A program made the position numbers and the translations under genes. Of a DNA stretch of 64,000 nucleotides, positions 1 to 24,867 are shown piece after piece. Position 1 is the stretch's first letter, and each line of letters starts with the position of its first letter. The DNA lies in NCBI RefSeq assembly GCF_030936135.1, contig NC_082603.1, forward strand, positions 33,295,236 through 33,359,235. The letters are read 5' to 3'. Source of the stretch: Gavia stellata (taxonomy: Eukaryota > Chordata > Aves > Gaviiformes > Gaviidae). The notes under the pieces are model-generated. The model saw nothing but the letters and a program-made list of their open reading frames with translations, made no database searches and was not told where the DNA came from.

Positions 1-214
1 AACACCCACCCTGCCATGCGGTGAGCTGGGGCCCGGGACCTCGGGGGGGTCACTGATCTGAAGAAACACCTCAAAAATGACGGATTTAATGACATGCATG
101 TATGTGCAGTCACCACGGGCTGTCCTTCCCCGTTCCGTTGCTTTTAGGGGTCGGTCTGTCCGTCAGAGCATCCCTGCTGCCGGCGATGGGGACAGGCACA
201 GGAGCAAACGCAGG

Positions 215-1828
215 TCAAGGTTTTACTTGAGTTTATTTATACATAAAGGAGGTAACTGCATTTTGCATTTAAAAAAAGGCAGATAGACAATTGAGATGAT
301 GAATGCTTCTGACTGAAAACATGAAGAAAGGAAAGAAACGGAGCAGACGGCAAATTTCAGCGGAAAACAGAGGGCAGGGTCTGTCCTCCCCTCCCTGCAA
401 GGCAGTGGGAGCGTTACCGGTGTGAGGACAGGGACTCGGCAATGGCTTTGCCGCGTATTGCAAATATGAGGGAAGGTGAAAGGGCAGCTCAAGAGAGACT
501 TCGTCATGATGTGAATTGACTTACGAGCAACCAAAGTAGTCCAGGATTAGCTTCTGCTTAGTAACAGAAAAAGAAAAGTAATTAGCTAACGAGGGAGATT
601 TGCTTTTAGTGATGGCAAGTAGATCTGGGTTTAGGGTATACTGTGCACCAGCTCAACTGGTGACGGCACCTACGTCCACCAAAGCCTACAGAGACCATCC
701 ACCGGGTCCTGATGCAGCACAGCCTCATGAAACGGCACTTCCCAGTACATCGTGACTTAATGACAATGTAAAGATGTTTGGAAAGGTGGGGGCTGAGCCC
801 TCCCTCTCTCTTTCTCAGTGGCAGAGGGATTTAAGAAAATAACCCTGCCCTACGTATGATTTGAGGTGATGTTGGACCGACCCTGTCGGTGCCCCGTGGC
901 GGAGGCGGCCCTGGCACCGGCCAACTCCGGCAGCTAAATCATGGCATGACTTTACATGGGCGTAGTTTGGGCATCTGAAAGTTGAGCACAAGGGAAAGCG
1001 GAGAGCAGATGCTTGCCCAAAAGGCATCCGTCAGCAAAGTCGCTCCATGGAACTCCTGGACAATGTTAACGCATCCTGGGATGGGAATCTGTTGATCTTC
1101 TCGTGCCGTGCTCGGGATAATCTGATCCGCCCTGCTGTGCCTGAGCAGCGCACGCGCTGGTGCACGGTGCATGGCAATGGCTTCCCCGTTAGCGCAAACG
1201 TAGTTAGAAAAAATAAGAGCCATATGGTAATTCCAAATAGAGGCAAAACGATGTCTGTGTATCTGGGGCTGGTATACTCAAATATTTTCCTAGAGCATTA
1301 ATTTTTAATTCTTACATCAGACCCACATAAGCAAACATAAATAGGATTTTATATTTTACATAATCCATCCAGCTTGTGTTTGTTGTTACATACACTGAAT
1401 AATCACTGCCTGCCACTACATACAGAAGAGCTAATAATAAATATTAGGACACAAACTTACAAGTTAAATGAGATACAGTTAAGTAGTCGATTAAAAGGAC
1501 AACCATAATCAAAGGTTACAAAAGACTAAGTATTGCTTTTCTAATGTGCTTTTCTCCTTCCTTTCAGTCGCTCACCTGCCAAATCTATACTGGGAGGAGC
1601 GTATAGGAGAGCTTGGAGTCATTTGTGGCAATGTGCATGGATCAGGGGGGTGTAAGCAGGCTTAATGAGGAGAATTAGGCACAGGGAACGTATACAGATA
1701 ACTGACAGGGTTCATCCCCTTGTACGTATGGAACCCCGCGATATTGGCCCCGGCCGCCAAGGCGGGCAGGGGGGCCCTTACAAGAAGGAGTTGTTAATTC
1801 CCCGTCCTGGTTTCTTCTCCCCACTTGG
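215..1828 (-). other. KANK4: KANK4 3' untranslated region (tentative extent)
   Basis: The sequence after the KANK4 stop is AT-richer and holds no coding signal. An AATAAA on the minus strand at 232-237 would give an untranslated region of about 1.6 kb. An ATTAAA at 1304-1309 could give a short form of about 0.5 kb. The end near 215 is inferred. Confidence 0.5.
232..237 (-). terminator. Candidate KANK4 polyadenylation signal (AATAAA)
   Basis: A canonical hexamer on the minus strand, followed about 25-40 bases downstream by TG-rich sequence (TGCTCCTGTGCCTGTCC). It is the only AATAAA on this strand between 200 and 1829. Confidence 0.5.
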
Positions 1829-13250
<11,422 letters not shown>

Positions 13251-16200
13251 GGTGTGGTCTAATCGGGCTGTCAGTTAAACATCCTCTGACAAGCTAGGGC
13301 AGCTGAGTCGCTTCACCCTTGGAAAAAAGAAACAGATACTTTTAATTTAAAGAAAAGCTCAATCATCTGAACTTAATCTCTCCTTAAAGCCCTACGCCTC
13401 TTCACAGGCCACCCCCCCTCTTCTTTCCCGTATTCTGCAGCCCGACTGTGTCTGCTAAGCACTTTCAAGCTGCTTAAATCAATAGCTCCTTTTCCAGTGG
13501 CAACAACTCGTGCTTCACAGGCACATCCCAGGTAGTTGGTTGTTATAAAACATCCCCTGCATTACAGATGGTTTTGACTGCAAATGAGGAAAGACATTGA
13601 GGATAATTTCTACCGGGCTTGAGATAGATGGCCCAGGGACTCTTCATTGACTCCCGTAGGCTGGGTATATCCAACGTAATACAACATCTCTGAAAACAGC
13701 AAGGGATATAAACTACACACAGAAATTACTAGTTTGTCACCTTTTTTTTTTAATGCATAATAACCAACGATTCAAAATTTATGCTAAATCTTGTTCAAAT
13801 GAAATCCATTATTTCAGAGCACATCCATACTGTTACAAAGAACCTTCACCAAATTGCACTAAAATACAGACAAATCACTTTCATATCAGGGAAGATCTTC
13901 AGGTGGAGATCTACCACAGCCTACATGGTGAACTTCATATCCACCCTGGTCTGTACTGCCCTCCAGCTCTTTCCCATCATGTGGACACGGGTGAGATCCT
14001 CCTGGAGCGTGAGAGGAGATTAAGGCTGGGAACAACCAAGAAAAGTCCTGGGTGAAGCTTGTCTCCTCCATGCCCTTCAGAAAGACACAGGGAGGAGGCT
14101 GGCAAGGGTGAAGGAGGTTGAGGTGGTTGGACATCACTGTAGGAGGCTTCCTGACTTGCATGAGAAGGACAACGTTGCTCAGAGTGAGAAGGTCTGTCTT
14201 TTAATTCCTGCTACAGGGGAAAAAGTGGGGGTTTCTTGGCAGGCAGGTTGCTTGTTTAGGATTTTCCTTCAAGTATCTAACTTGGTTCCTGGCCAGAGAT
14301 GGTCCCACAGCAGCTTGGAAGTCCATCCCTGCTTCTCCAGTGCATCCCTGAGCTATGCAGAATTTTTAGGGTAGGACCAAGGAGCACAAAGCCTATGTCA
14401 AGCCAACCCCAGGCAGCTGGGGACGTCGCCGGGACTATTTATTCCAGAATCCAGCTCACATTCATCTCATCGATCAAACCGTCAGAGTCTGAATTCCTTT
14501 TATAGTATTTTGTCTAAGTGAGGACTTTAGCACTGGACCACGCTTCCAGAGCCCCCTGTGAAGGGGCTCCAGCCAACCTTTACCCCTCGCTTCGCCTGAC
14601 ACCGTACTTATCCAGCACTGGTCTTGTTCACCTTTCTCTTTTCTCTTCTGCAGCATCCACCAGCAGAACTGTTTCTTGAGACCTCTAGCTCATTCACCGT
14701 CTCAGGAGAAGCTCTGTCTTGTTGGTCTTCTCCACTCTGCAGCGTCTATATTTGCTTTTTCCCATGTAATTATTTTTGCATTGTGTAACTCATCTTTCTT
14801 CTTGTGGCAATGGCATATAACTGGATATGCAGTACAGATAAGGATATACAGTGCTGCTATAGAGGTGCTGCTGTGATTTTCTTCTAGAAGCACTGAAATG
14901 CAACAAAGCCCAGTGGGAAAACGAAGCCAAATCCTGCTGTATTGTTATCATAGGATGGATACTTTGAAAGATCAAAACCTTTTAAAGAAACGATTAGTTC
15001 TGTCATTCAGGTAGACAAGTTTATTGTCAATTTAGAGCCCTGAGGGAAAGTTTGGAGGCTCCCAACCCAAGGAGAATATCAAAACTCTCCAAAGTGCCTC
15101 CAGGGTTGGTACCTCCTCAATGCCTATGTTGCTGGACGGCAACGCTGATGCCCGCCCAACACCATGCGAGCCTCTGAAACACCTTGACCAGCGGCCTCCT
15201 GACGTGCTCTCCAATTAACTGCACTTCTTCAATAAAGGGCAATTTCTTCTATCTCCTCCTGCCAATAAACAGCATGTGCCAAAACGAACGCTAACCTCTT
15301 TCTCAAATGTTTTTTTTTTTTTAAATTTTCTGATTACAGTCAATTACGGACCACTTACGGATCCCAGCTAGTCTGACCAGCTACACTTCACTCTTCTAGG
15401 TCGTTTATTTGCAGGAGGGGGAAAGCCAGTGAATAGGATGCTTTTTAATATCTAGATAATTACACCTAATTGGTTCATTTATGAGCTGGCTGGGTCCCAA
15501 CTCTGCAGCCCAAATTGATACTACAACTTTTCTCTTTTGACCAATCTACCTCAAAATCGCCTCGTAAAAGGATGGTGAAAGTACCCTGCCAGCTTGCTCG
15601 TGTTTTCCCGTTCCCCCCGGGGCAGCTCAGGTGCGGGGTGGATGGCTTTGAGCCAAAACTGTGGCTCCCTGGACCCCACAGCTGCTCTCCAATGCCTGTC
15701 CCTAATAAAAACGAGATAAAAAGACGAAGTAATCAGCTGGAAGAAGCATACCCGTACGCCCAGGGTCCAGCCCATGGTTTGGGGCAGGCCAGTGCTTTTA
15801 GGTGGGTCTCCATCCTGCTAATACCTGTTAGGCTGACCCTCTGTCGGGTTTGGTATTTGTTGGGTTTTCCCCTATGGCATAAGATTGAAAAACACTTATT
15901 TTTCTCTCCAGGCAGGCGACATCGCCACGTGCGCAGCATCGCTGATTTTTACCTTGAATGAAATTACATCGCTTTTCTCAAGGCAGGAATAAATACGTAC
16001 AGAAATGGAAATCAAGAAGGCAAATATATGAGAAGGCAACAGCAACGAATGAAGTGGGTTTATTCCCTGGGGCAGCCCATTTGCAGGGACAACGTACTGC
16101 CTTTTTACCTAGCCCTGTCTCAACCACTGCCTCTTTACAGTCACGTTTAACCCCTCTCTTACTCTGCCCCACTTGCCAGGCAATGTAAGCGCCCACCGCT

Positions 16201-17312
16201 CCCCCATCCATCCCAGCCAGCAGAAAGGCGAGCAGCATTACACCCCAGAAGATTTAAAGAACAAATTAACTGAACCATAAAGACAAATATACATGAATTT
16301 CATTCTCCGACAGCATCTTGCTAGTAGGTTTAAATTGGAAACATTTAACCCTGTGCCTATAAATAAGAAGACAATTTGTCCCTGCTGAGCGGCGTGTTAG
16401 CACAGTCTCATTAGCTGTAACACCACATTTTTTTGAGGTCTGCCTGTCATGTTCTCCTGCACTGCAGCAATGGCTTTAGCACTTCATGGTGAAAGGAAAA
16501 ATTATCGTTAGAAAAGCATCTTGTCGCGTTACCTTCTCATGCTCCCACCTACAAACCCATCAGGGAGCAGAGGCGCTTGCCACCCTCCGAGGCATCTTTT
16601 CCCGTGCCGAGAGCCGGCAGTGGAGGGTCCAGAGCAGCAAATGTGCCTTTTCCAGTTGTTAAAAAGTTGGTCAGCTGAGCAGTGACCTTGCTCGGAAAGC
16701 AAATACAAGTTTAAAGCAAGAAGCACAAAAGAGGGATTAATTTTCTAATAAAGCAGCCCGTGGATCTCATATGACCTTTCCGAGGACAGCTGAAGCCCGC
16801 TGTATAAAATGAGTTACTTTCCATAGCATCGATAACTTTTCCGTAAACCACAAAACGCTAAGCGCTGCTTGGGCTGCCAGCGGGCTGCCTCCCTTATCAG
16901 GACAGACTATTGAAAAGACAGTCACTTATTAACGATACGGTTCGTACCATACCTGATGCTGCAGGCTGCAGCCGGAGCTCGCCCTCCGCATGCTGCACCT
17001 CCCAGGCTGAATGCATTAGTTATTCTGCTGAGCGCCTCTCCCAAGGAAATGCAAACGGCTGCCGCGATTAAAAGGCGGCATCTTTAGTAGAAGCCGCAGA
17101 AGGTCTCAACGTCCGTAATCAATCCTGCCGAAGCCCCGTTCCCACGCGCGGAGCAGAAACAGCCCCTCGGCCCTTTGCCCTTCTCCCCGCAGCTCCGGCC
17201 CCTCACGTCGCTCCCATCCATCCGCCGTCCCCAGGAGACGCTGAACGGGATGGGGTGACGGCGGGAACGCAGCCGCACGTAGCCGCGGTACAGGCAGAGG
17301 ACGCCTGGCCCA

Positions 17313-17350
17313 CCGTGCCGTGCCGTGCCGTGCCGTGCCGTGCCGTGCCC
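17313..17350 (+). repeat. Pentanucleotide microsatellite (CCGTG)n
   Basis: About seven and a half exact CCGTG units. It is CpG-dense and lies in a GC-rich part of KANK4 intron 1. Confidence 0.95.
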
Positions 17351-18111
17351 TGGCTGCTGTGAGGAGGGACAGGCAGCCCCTGGGCTCCTGTGGGACTCTC
17401 CAAATAAACCTCTCCAGCCTTTTGCAGCAGGGTTATCAATGCAAACTTCAAATTCGAGGCATGGGGGCAGCTTGCAGAGCAGACACAGCGTGCTTTTGTG
17501 CGGCTTGGTGATGGGCAGAGAGCCCGTCCCAAGCCCCCGCGCTGGGGCTGCTGCCGGGCATCCCAGATCACGGCACCCCCAGGCTGGCAACAGGGAAAAA
17601 ACCCTCAGCCTCCGCACGGAACTTGCAACAACTTCACGCTTGCAAAGGCTGAGGGGTTCAGACACCGCCCGGCTCCCCGCAGCCGGGCTGTCAACCTCTC
17701 CTAGGGCCAGGAAAGAAAATCCTGAGACGCGGAGAGGTCCCACCGGGACCCGGGGGCTCCGTCGGGGGCTTTCACCAGGGACTCGCATCACGGGGCGGCA
17801 CCAGCACCTTTCCCACCGCTCAACAGGCAGCGCAACCGGAACGCTCACGTTAGCAGGGAAAAACACTTTTTGTCACTAGAAGAGAGCTGCCGGCACTCCT
17901 GCCAGCTCACTGCGCGCCTGCAACGACTAAATGCAACTTCAACAGGTTAAGTCTGAAGAAAAGCAGAGAAGTTTTGCCTTTGCGGGAAGCGAAGTAGCCT
18001 GGACGTGTAGAGAAAGGGCAGCGGTTCGTCCTTGCTAGTGCTCCCCAAGGCACGGACGGGTTAACTTCTTACCGAGGAATTAAAAATACCCCACACATTT
18101 TCAGCAGCCGG

Positions 18112-18149
18112 TTAAATGCCGCCTTTCCCATTAAATGCCGCCTTTCCCA
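18112..18149 (+). repeat. 19-base exact tandem duplication
   Basis: TTAAATGCCGCCTTTCCCA occurs twice in direct succession, at 18112-18130 and 18131-18149, with no mismatch. Confidence 0.95.
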
Positions 18150-21100
18150 CACGGCTCCAGCGTCCCACACCGCGCGGGGCTGTGACTCCATGTTGACAGC
18201 TTTCTGCTTTCACAGGCAATTACCGCGCTCGGGGTTCAAAACGAACTTAAGAGCACGTTGGCTTATTTTCTGTCAAATTCTTCTGGTTTAGTTACGCTTC
18301 CGCATCTTTTCTGAGCGTATTCTGTTGCTTACGTTCTCCAGACAAAGCAGCACGATGGAAAAATATACATATTTCTATATGGCGCTGATTTTAAAGTAAG
18401 CTTAAAAGAATTATTTCGATTTCTCACTGGGAAGACCTGGCAGGAAGCTTTTATTGGGAGCATTTCCTTATTGCAATTATACGCATAAGACCTACAGTTT
18501 TTCCCAGATGTAATCCCCGTGGGCCTGAAGAAGGTCTTCAAGTCTGCGTCCCCCTAAATAAGCTTTTCGTGAGGAGCTAGGAATGGATGGAGTCAAAACA
18601 TGCAAATTAATTGCATATGGGCCGGTGCTTGATGGAGCTACGACCGGCTTCTGATAGCTTCACCCAGCGGGGCCGGCACGGGGTGGGAAATGGGGAAGGG
18701 TTCCACCTGGGCACGGCCCGAGATCGCCCGGCAAGCGTGAGGACTGAGGTCACAGCCTCAAATTGCTGCTGCTTTACGTTACGCACCACAGCTGTCAGGG
18801 GGGATTTTGCTTCGCAGGCTGCTCCCATGGATGATAGGAAACAGACGGCCTCGAAACAGCTCAAAAGCCATCCCGTGGGTCCCTGCCCGGCCCCGCCACG
18901 GCCACCGCTGCCTTCTGGGATGCTCGCAGGGCCGACGGGCAAAGCTGCTGCCTTCCTTCCTTTCCCCGAGCAGAATCGCTGCAGGAGGGCAGGTTCGGGC
19001 TTCACCCGCCGCCCCCCGCTCCCCTCCACCGCACGGACCCGCACGGACCCACGGACGGAGCTCACCCTCGGAACCCAAAGGGTTACACCCAAACCTGCTC
19101 CATCCCGGCGGTCTGCTGGATTGCACAACAAGCAGCCGAGCTATTATTGCAAGTGGACATACCAGGAATAAATATAGCCTCTCGGGGAATATTTGTTGTA
19201 CGGATTTTTCAATTCTGTTTTCACTGCAAAGGAAGAAAAATAACCCATTTCCAGTCCGCTGGGGACATCCACAGGGGTGGGATCTCCATCGTGCGGCGGT
19301 GGGCTGCGACCGGCTGGCACGGGCACGGGAAGGAGTTTCCTTCCAGGAGGAAAAAAGAAGTTTGAAAACTTTGTGGGGCTAAATAAATAAATAAGTAAAT
19401 AAAAGCAGTTTAAAGTCCTGGTTTGCATTGCAAGAAGTTGTCACGAGGTTTTCCAAAGGGAGAGCAAACAGGGTTTCCCCTGTAAGAGATCTGCATCCCG
19501 GGAGCCCATCGGCCGCCTTCCTGGGTGCATTTGGCATCATGCAACCGCCGCTGCCAGCGGCCCCGCGCCCCACGGCACCCCTCGGAAGTGGCAGCTGGGA
19601 GCGGAGCCGGTGGGGACACACGCCGGGCTGGTCCGTACTGCCTGCCGGGGGGCAGACGACAGCTGAGCAGACCCAAAATTAAAGTGGGGAGACCAGATGA
19701 CGCCTGAGCCCCAGGAAGCCCGCTGCTATAAACCCATCAGCACCCAGAAAGGTGAGCTGGCAAGCTGGATCTGTCCCAGCCCGGCGTGCACCCCACAGCC
19801 ACGCACGGCTCAGCGCTGCGCGCGCTGGGCAGGATTCCCTCTGCGCTGGTGTTAACCGACCGCACGTGCCAAAGAGGAGCAGGACGAGATTTGGGGATGC
19901 AAAAGCAGTCGCTGTATGGGAAGAGCGGAGGTGGCGGAGGCGGCAGGTAAAAAGGGACGACGAGAAAAGGGACGTAAATCCCTAAACCCCTCTGAAAGCG
20001 AAACACCACATAGTCCAGATGCCTGCTTAAAATTCACCCTCCGACCCTGGGCCAGCGGACGGCTTCGGCACGTGGCTTACGGCAACGGGTACCCTGCCAC
20101 GCCGGCCCCGGCATTTCATCGCACCCCGGGCTGAAGCTCCCTCGGCTGCTGCCTGCCTGGGGCTTCTCCAGAGGAGAGCTGGGAGCTGGAAGCAGTTTGT
20201 GAATGCTCGAGAGGGACATGCTCCCTCTGCAACCCATCAGCTCGTGGTTGTAGCGACGGAGAGGTTCAGGCTGGCCTCCCACCCCCCGCCAGCCATCACC
20301 CTCTCTGCAAAATTACGTACACGAAGCAGCGGAGGGGGCTGGATAGGGCTGGAGCCGGGGGCTGCTCACATGGAAAACATCCTGGAGGCGTGCGGAGCCT
20401 CACTGGTGTTTGAGAGAGCAGCGGGCTCGCGAGAAATCTGAATAATTAACCCGGCACCACTTAATAAAGAAGACAATCGCTTTCAGCATAAGTGTGCAAC
20501 CCTTGGCGGCCGGCGGTACTTAAACAGCCATTTCAGGCTTCTTTTCAAATGGCAGTAATAAAGTTGTGCGGATACTGATTTTATTAAAGCTGCTTATTGC
20601 TGTATTAATAAATGTCGTGAGCTTCCTGCCAGCATTTCCATTAGAGACAGGTCAGGACGAGACCTGGAGGTATCAGATATCCAAACTCTCGCCCGCTTTT
20701 ATGGCTCACCAGGAGGGGAAAACGATCATGTTCATCCCCTCCTCTGATAACCTCTTTTCCAATTGACCTTCAGCTCATTCCAGCCATGGTCTTATAAAAG
20801 CTTTGGTCGATTCTCATTATTTTATCCTGCGCCTTGAAAACTGTGGTGTTTTCCCTAAAATCTCCTTTCCCGGAGCCAGGCGATCAGAGAAACCACCTGA
20901 AGCCATGAATCGAAAGCACTCCACAGTCAGAAGGCAGAAAAAAATCTGAAGTGCCTCATTTCTAATGTTTACTCTTTTTGCCTCAATCCCACAAGTTCGG
21001 TGGGGCAGGGAACCAATGAAACCCTCTTCTGGCTTCTGGACTCTTCCAAGCTGCTGTTTTCCATCTCCTTGACCTTGGGACAGGTCAAGCTTTGCTGCCA

Positions 21101-22059
21101 TGATACCGAATAACTTCCATGTGGTCAAAGAAGCTGGTAGCAACTTTATGACAACGGGGTTGTCCTTGGCTTGGCCAGGGCTTGGTGCATCCTTGGGGCT
21201 CCTGCGCTCATCCCTCTCAAGAGCCTGAGCCCAAGCTGGGCTGGAAACGTCTCCGTTTCCTAAGGAAAAACAGGATCCTCTGGGTGTTTTCGGAAGCTGG
21301 GTGTGGAGGGGAACCATCAAACCAAGGTGCTCCTGTTTGCTGGGAAAGGCTCTTCCACCTTGGTCTTGCTCAGCTGCTTGCTGAGACATGAGATGGATGG
21401 GGCAGCGCAGGGAAGGAAGGGTGTTGTGCCGTGTCCAATCCCGAGATGAAACACTGGAGTTTGTGGAACTGGAGAAACCCACCCCAACACACAAACAGGG
21501 CTTCCTAAACCCACCAGCCTGAGAAATCACCAAAAAGCGCATTTGCGGTTTTGAAAGCCAACTGGCGATCCAGTGTCTGTCCTGTCTCACCCTGGTAAAG
21601 GTCCCATCATCAACACAGGTCCTCTCCCACTGAAAGCAGCACTTCCAGGTGTTTTTAGGAAAGCCCTATTCTCTGCCTGCCTATTTTTCTCCTCTTCCCT
21701 GGGCAACCACCGCAGTCCCCATGGAGACACAGGGCCATTTGATACCGGTTTCTGGCCTGGGCCAACAAGACTCAGATGGATCACACTCATGACAGGTTTA
21801 AAAACCTCTTTAAACAGGAACATTTATTTTTCAGGCCACCTGAAACCACTCTCCACGTTGATCGGGACCACAGAGGGGATGGATGTGTGCCTTTCTCCTC
21901 TGCCGGTGATTTCCACGTGGATGCTGGGAGCCCTGCAGCCGTATTTTCGTGCGCCCGGGTTATGGGGAAGGTTTAGGAAATGGGAGGCTTTCCTCTACTT
22001 TTTTGCCCAAGCTCAGACTGCATATTGCTGCTCTGCTCATTTTCAGCTTTCTCCCTTGT

Positions 22060-22241
22060 GCTGAGACACTGGAAGAGGCTGCCCAGGGAGGTGGTGGAGT
22101 CACCATCCCTGGAGGTGTTCAAGGAAAGTGTGGACGTGGCACTGCGGGACATGGTTTAGTGGGCATGGTGGGGTTGGGGTGGTGGTTGGACTTGACGATC
22201 TGACAGATCTTTTCCAACCTTAGTGATTCTGTGATTCTGTG
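22060..22241 (+). mobile_element. CR1 LINE, 3'-end fragment
   Basis: The sequence has the conserved 3' end of avian CR1: AGGCTGCCCAGGGAGGTGGT, then GGAGGTGTTCAAGGAA, GGTTGGACTTGA and CTTTTCCAACCTTAGTGATT. It ends in two ATTCTGTG octamers. Only the 3' end is present, as is usual for 5'-truncated CR1 copies; no reverse transcriptase remains. It lies antisense to KANK4 in intron 1. Confidence 0.93.
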
Positions 22242-24867
22242 AGACTCACGTTCATCCCTGACGGACAGAGGAACTGGCTGCAATGATGAACTGAAGATAA
22301 TCACATTTGGAAGACGGAAGCCACCGCACGTGGGTGGGTTTTTCACCGTATTTCACGTTTCTCACTCCACCAACTTGTCCACTTTGGCAGTAAATTATCA
22401 TAATAATGACAATAACTGCTTTTGCATGTGCTGTTTCAACCCTGGGATGTGCAGGACTCAAGGCTTCCCGAGGCGCAGTGCCGGAAACGTGAATTCCACC
22501 GAGGTCTAAAATAAATAAGACTGAAGAAGGAGCTCACTGCAGCCGGTTCCTCCCCACCGCTCTGCCCTAGTGCCGGCAGCGTGAGAATGTGCACGGCTGG
22601 GGATTTCTGCCCTGGACCACGGGCTCCTTCGCACCCCCGAGACGGGGTCGGGGCTTTATTGACCGAAATCTGCATCTCGCTGCTCTTGAGCAAGGCAGAG
22701 TCGCATAACCCCCATCATACCGGCCACCAAACGGAAAATACAGTCACTTCCCTATTTACTTTTTTCTCTAACAAGCACAGCCACGTTCATCCCTGGTGCT
22801 GCTCCCAAAGCTTCCTTGAAAAGACCCAAGATTTAATGCGTAACACTCGGTGATGAAAATGCGACTTTCAGAATATTTGGCAGCTGTAAAACCGCAGGGG
22901 GAGGGACCCGAATCAGCAACGAGCTTGTGAATGAGCTTGTATTCCTCTAACGCCGGCCATCTCGCAGAATCCCAAAACCGCTCCTGATGCGAAGGGTGTT
23001 TTGAGACCAAACCTCGCCCTCCCGAAACGCGCCCAGGCCAAAGGACGCAGAGGACGGGAAGCAACGTCGCACTCCTGCTCGGCGGCAAATAAATATGGGG
23101 GGAGCGTATTTTGGTTAGCTGAGGACGAAGGGAGACTGTGACACCGAATTTGTTGGCTCCTGCGGGAACGGGACAGCCCCAGCATTGCACGAGGGGGATG
23201 ATTTCTGCACCTGGGAGACAAACCTTCTCCGTAACCAGACTTTCCAGAAAGGAGCCAAACGTGGCAGTGGTTTTCCTATTCAGAAGTGGTTTGGAAACCA
23301 CACTGGGAGACTGACAGTACCCCCAGCAGCAACAGGCTCCTCCCCATCTTATCTTCCAGTTTCAGGATTATTTTAATGAATCCGTGAACGGATCCGTCCT
23401 CAAACACAGGTTCCCTGGCCAGGTCGCTGGTCATCAGGCTGGCTGTCATTTCAGCAGATCTATTTATTTTTGAAATATTACAGTCGGAGCGAAAAATAAT
23501 CAATCACAAACCTGAGGTTATGGGCTCCCTCCTCTCACCATATTGGGAATCATTTAAGAGATCAGGGTTTTCCATTAAGTCCATCCCAAATCAAACACAA
23601 AACACCGGGAAGACTACAAAACGGGTATGAAGGCAAATGCTGATATTTTTTACCGCGCTCCCCTTCTCCACGCCCTTCGCTGCAGTTGCTCTCCTTACCC
23701 TGCACATGCCACATTTTCGGGTGCTCACTGCCTTCATTTGGGCCATGCAGCTGCAATAGTTAATTTCTGGACAAAGGAAACCCTTCCCGGCGGATCGCAT
23801 CCCCTAGCTGGGAGGAAAATGAGATAACCCTGTACAGCACAGTCCTGCTTCCATCTCTGGAAGGTGAACATCATACCCAGAGCATCCAGACCACGATTTT
23901 CTCCATTGTGAACTTAGTTGGACTCACAGTTGAGATTATTTAACCCACTTTCTGCCATCACTGATCTTCCCATGGACTATTGAGCCTTTTCTACACAGAT
24001 CTCAGGCGATGCTCTACCCTGGTGCAGCAGCTCCCTGTTCACACTCACCGATTTCTCCCGGAGCGGAGTCAGAGCCCGGCACATCTTTGACTTCGGCCTG
24101 CGAGAAATCACAAGCCGAACGCCGGGAGCTGACGAAAATGCTCGCACGGGGCACGCCTGGTCCCGGCAGAGTTGGGCTGCTCAGAAATGCCCTGGCAGCC
24201 GCCGCTGCCGAGGAAAGGCGATGCTGCCTGTGAGAGAGAGGCACTGCCCGTCCCTCCGCTCGCTGCCAAACGCGTTGCTGGAGCGGCCCCTCTCTCGGCC
24301 CCCCACCCGCCGGGGATGCAGAAATCCGGAGCTCAGCCCTGGCCCCGCTCCGCAGCCAGACCAGACCTGCGGCCGAGCCCCATGGGACACGCGGCTCAGG
24401 GAACCAGAGCACGAACCTCGTTAGAGAGAGAAATGAGTTACGGCGCCAAGAGTTTCTGCGTCCGGACGGCTGGAAAGCCGGCAAGGAAATGGAGAGAGGC
24501 TGGAGGCTGGCGCCGGCGACCACGCTCAGCCGTGGAGGCTGGGCTGGGGCTTGTCTCAACCACATCTTCAGGGCTGGGGAGGGTTGTACGGTCGGGCTTT
24601 GAGGCTAAATGCAACTCTGGCTGCTCTGGGATCCTGGTGACTTCACCGCATTGTCTGGGGGCCCTTCCCAGCCCTCACACGGTGACATCCGGGGGTCCCG
24701 TCAGGGTTCGGAGCCTTCCTGCCTTCTCCCCGCTACCCAGTCACTCTCTGTGTGTCCGTCCCGCACCCAGGGGTGAACTGGAAACGCTCCTGTCCCGGGT
24801 GGTTCAGGGCTGTTGCTGTCCCCAGGCAGCCACTCAAGGGGCCTGGCACCCCTGAGCACCCCCAGAT

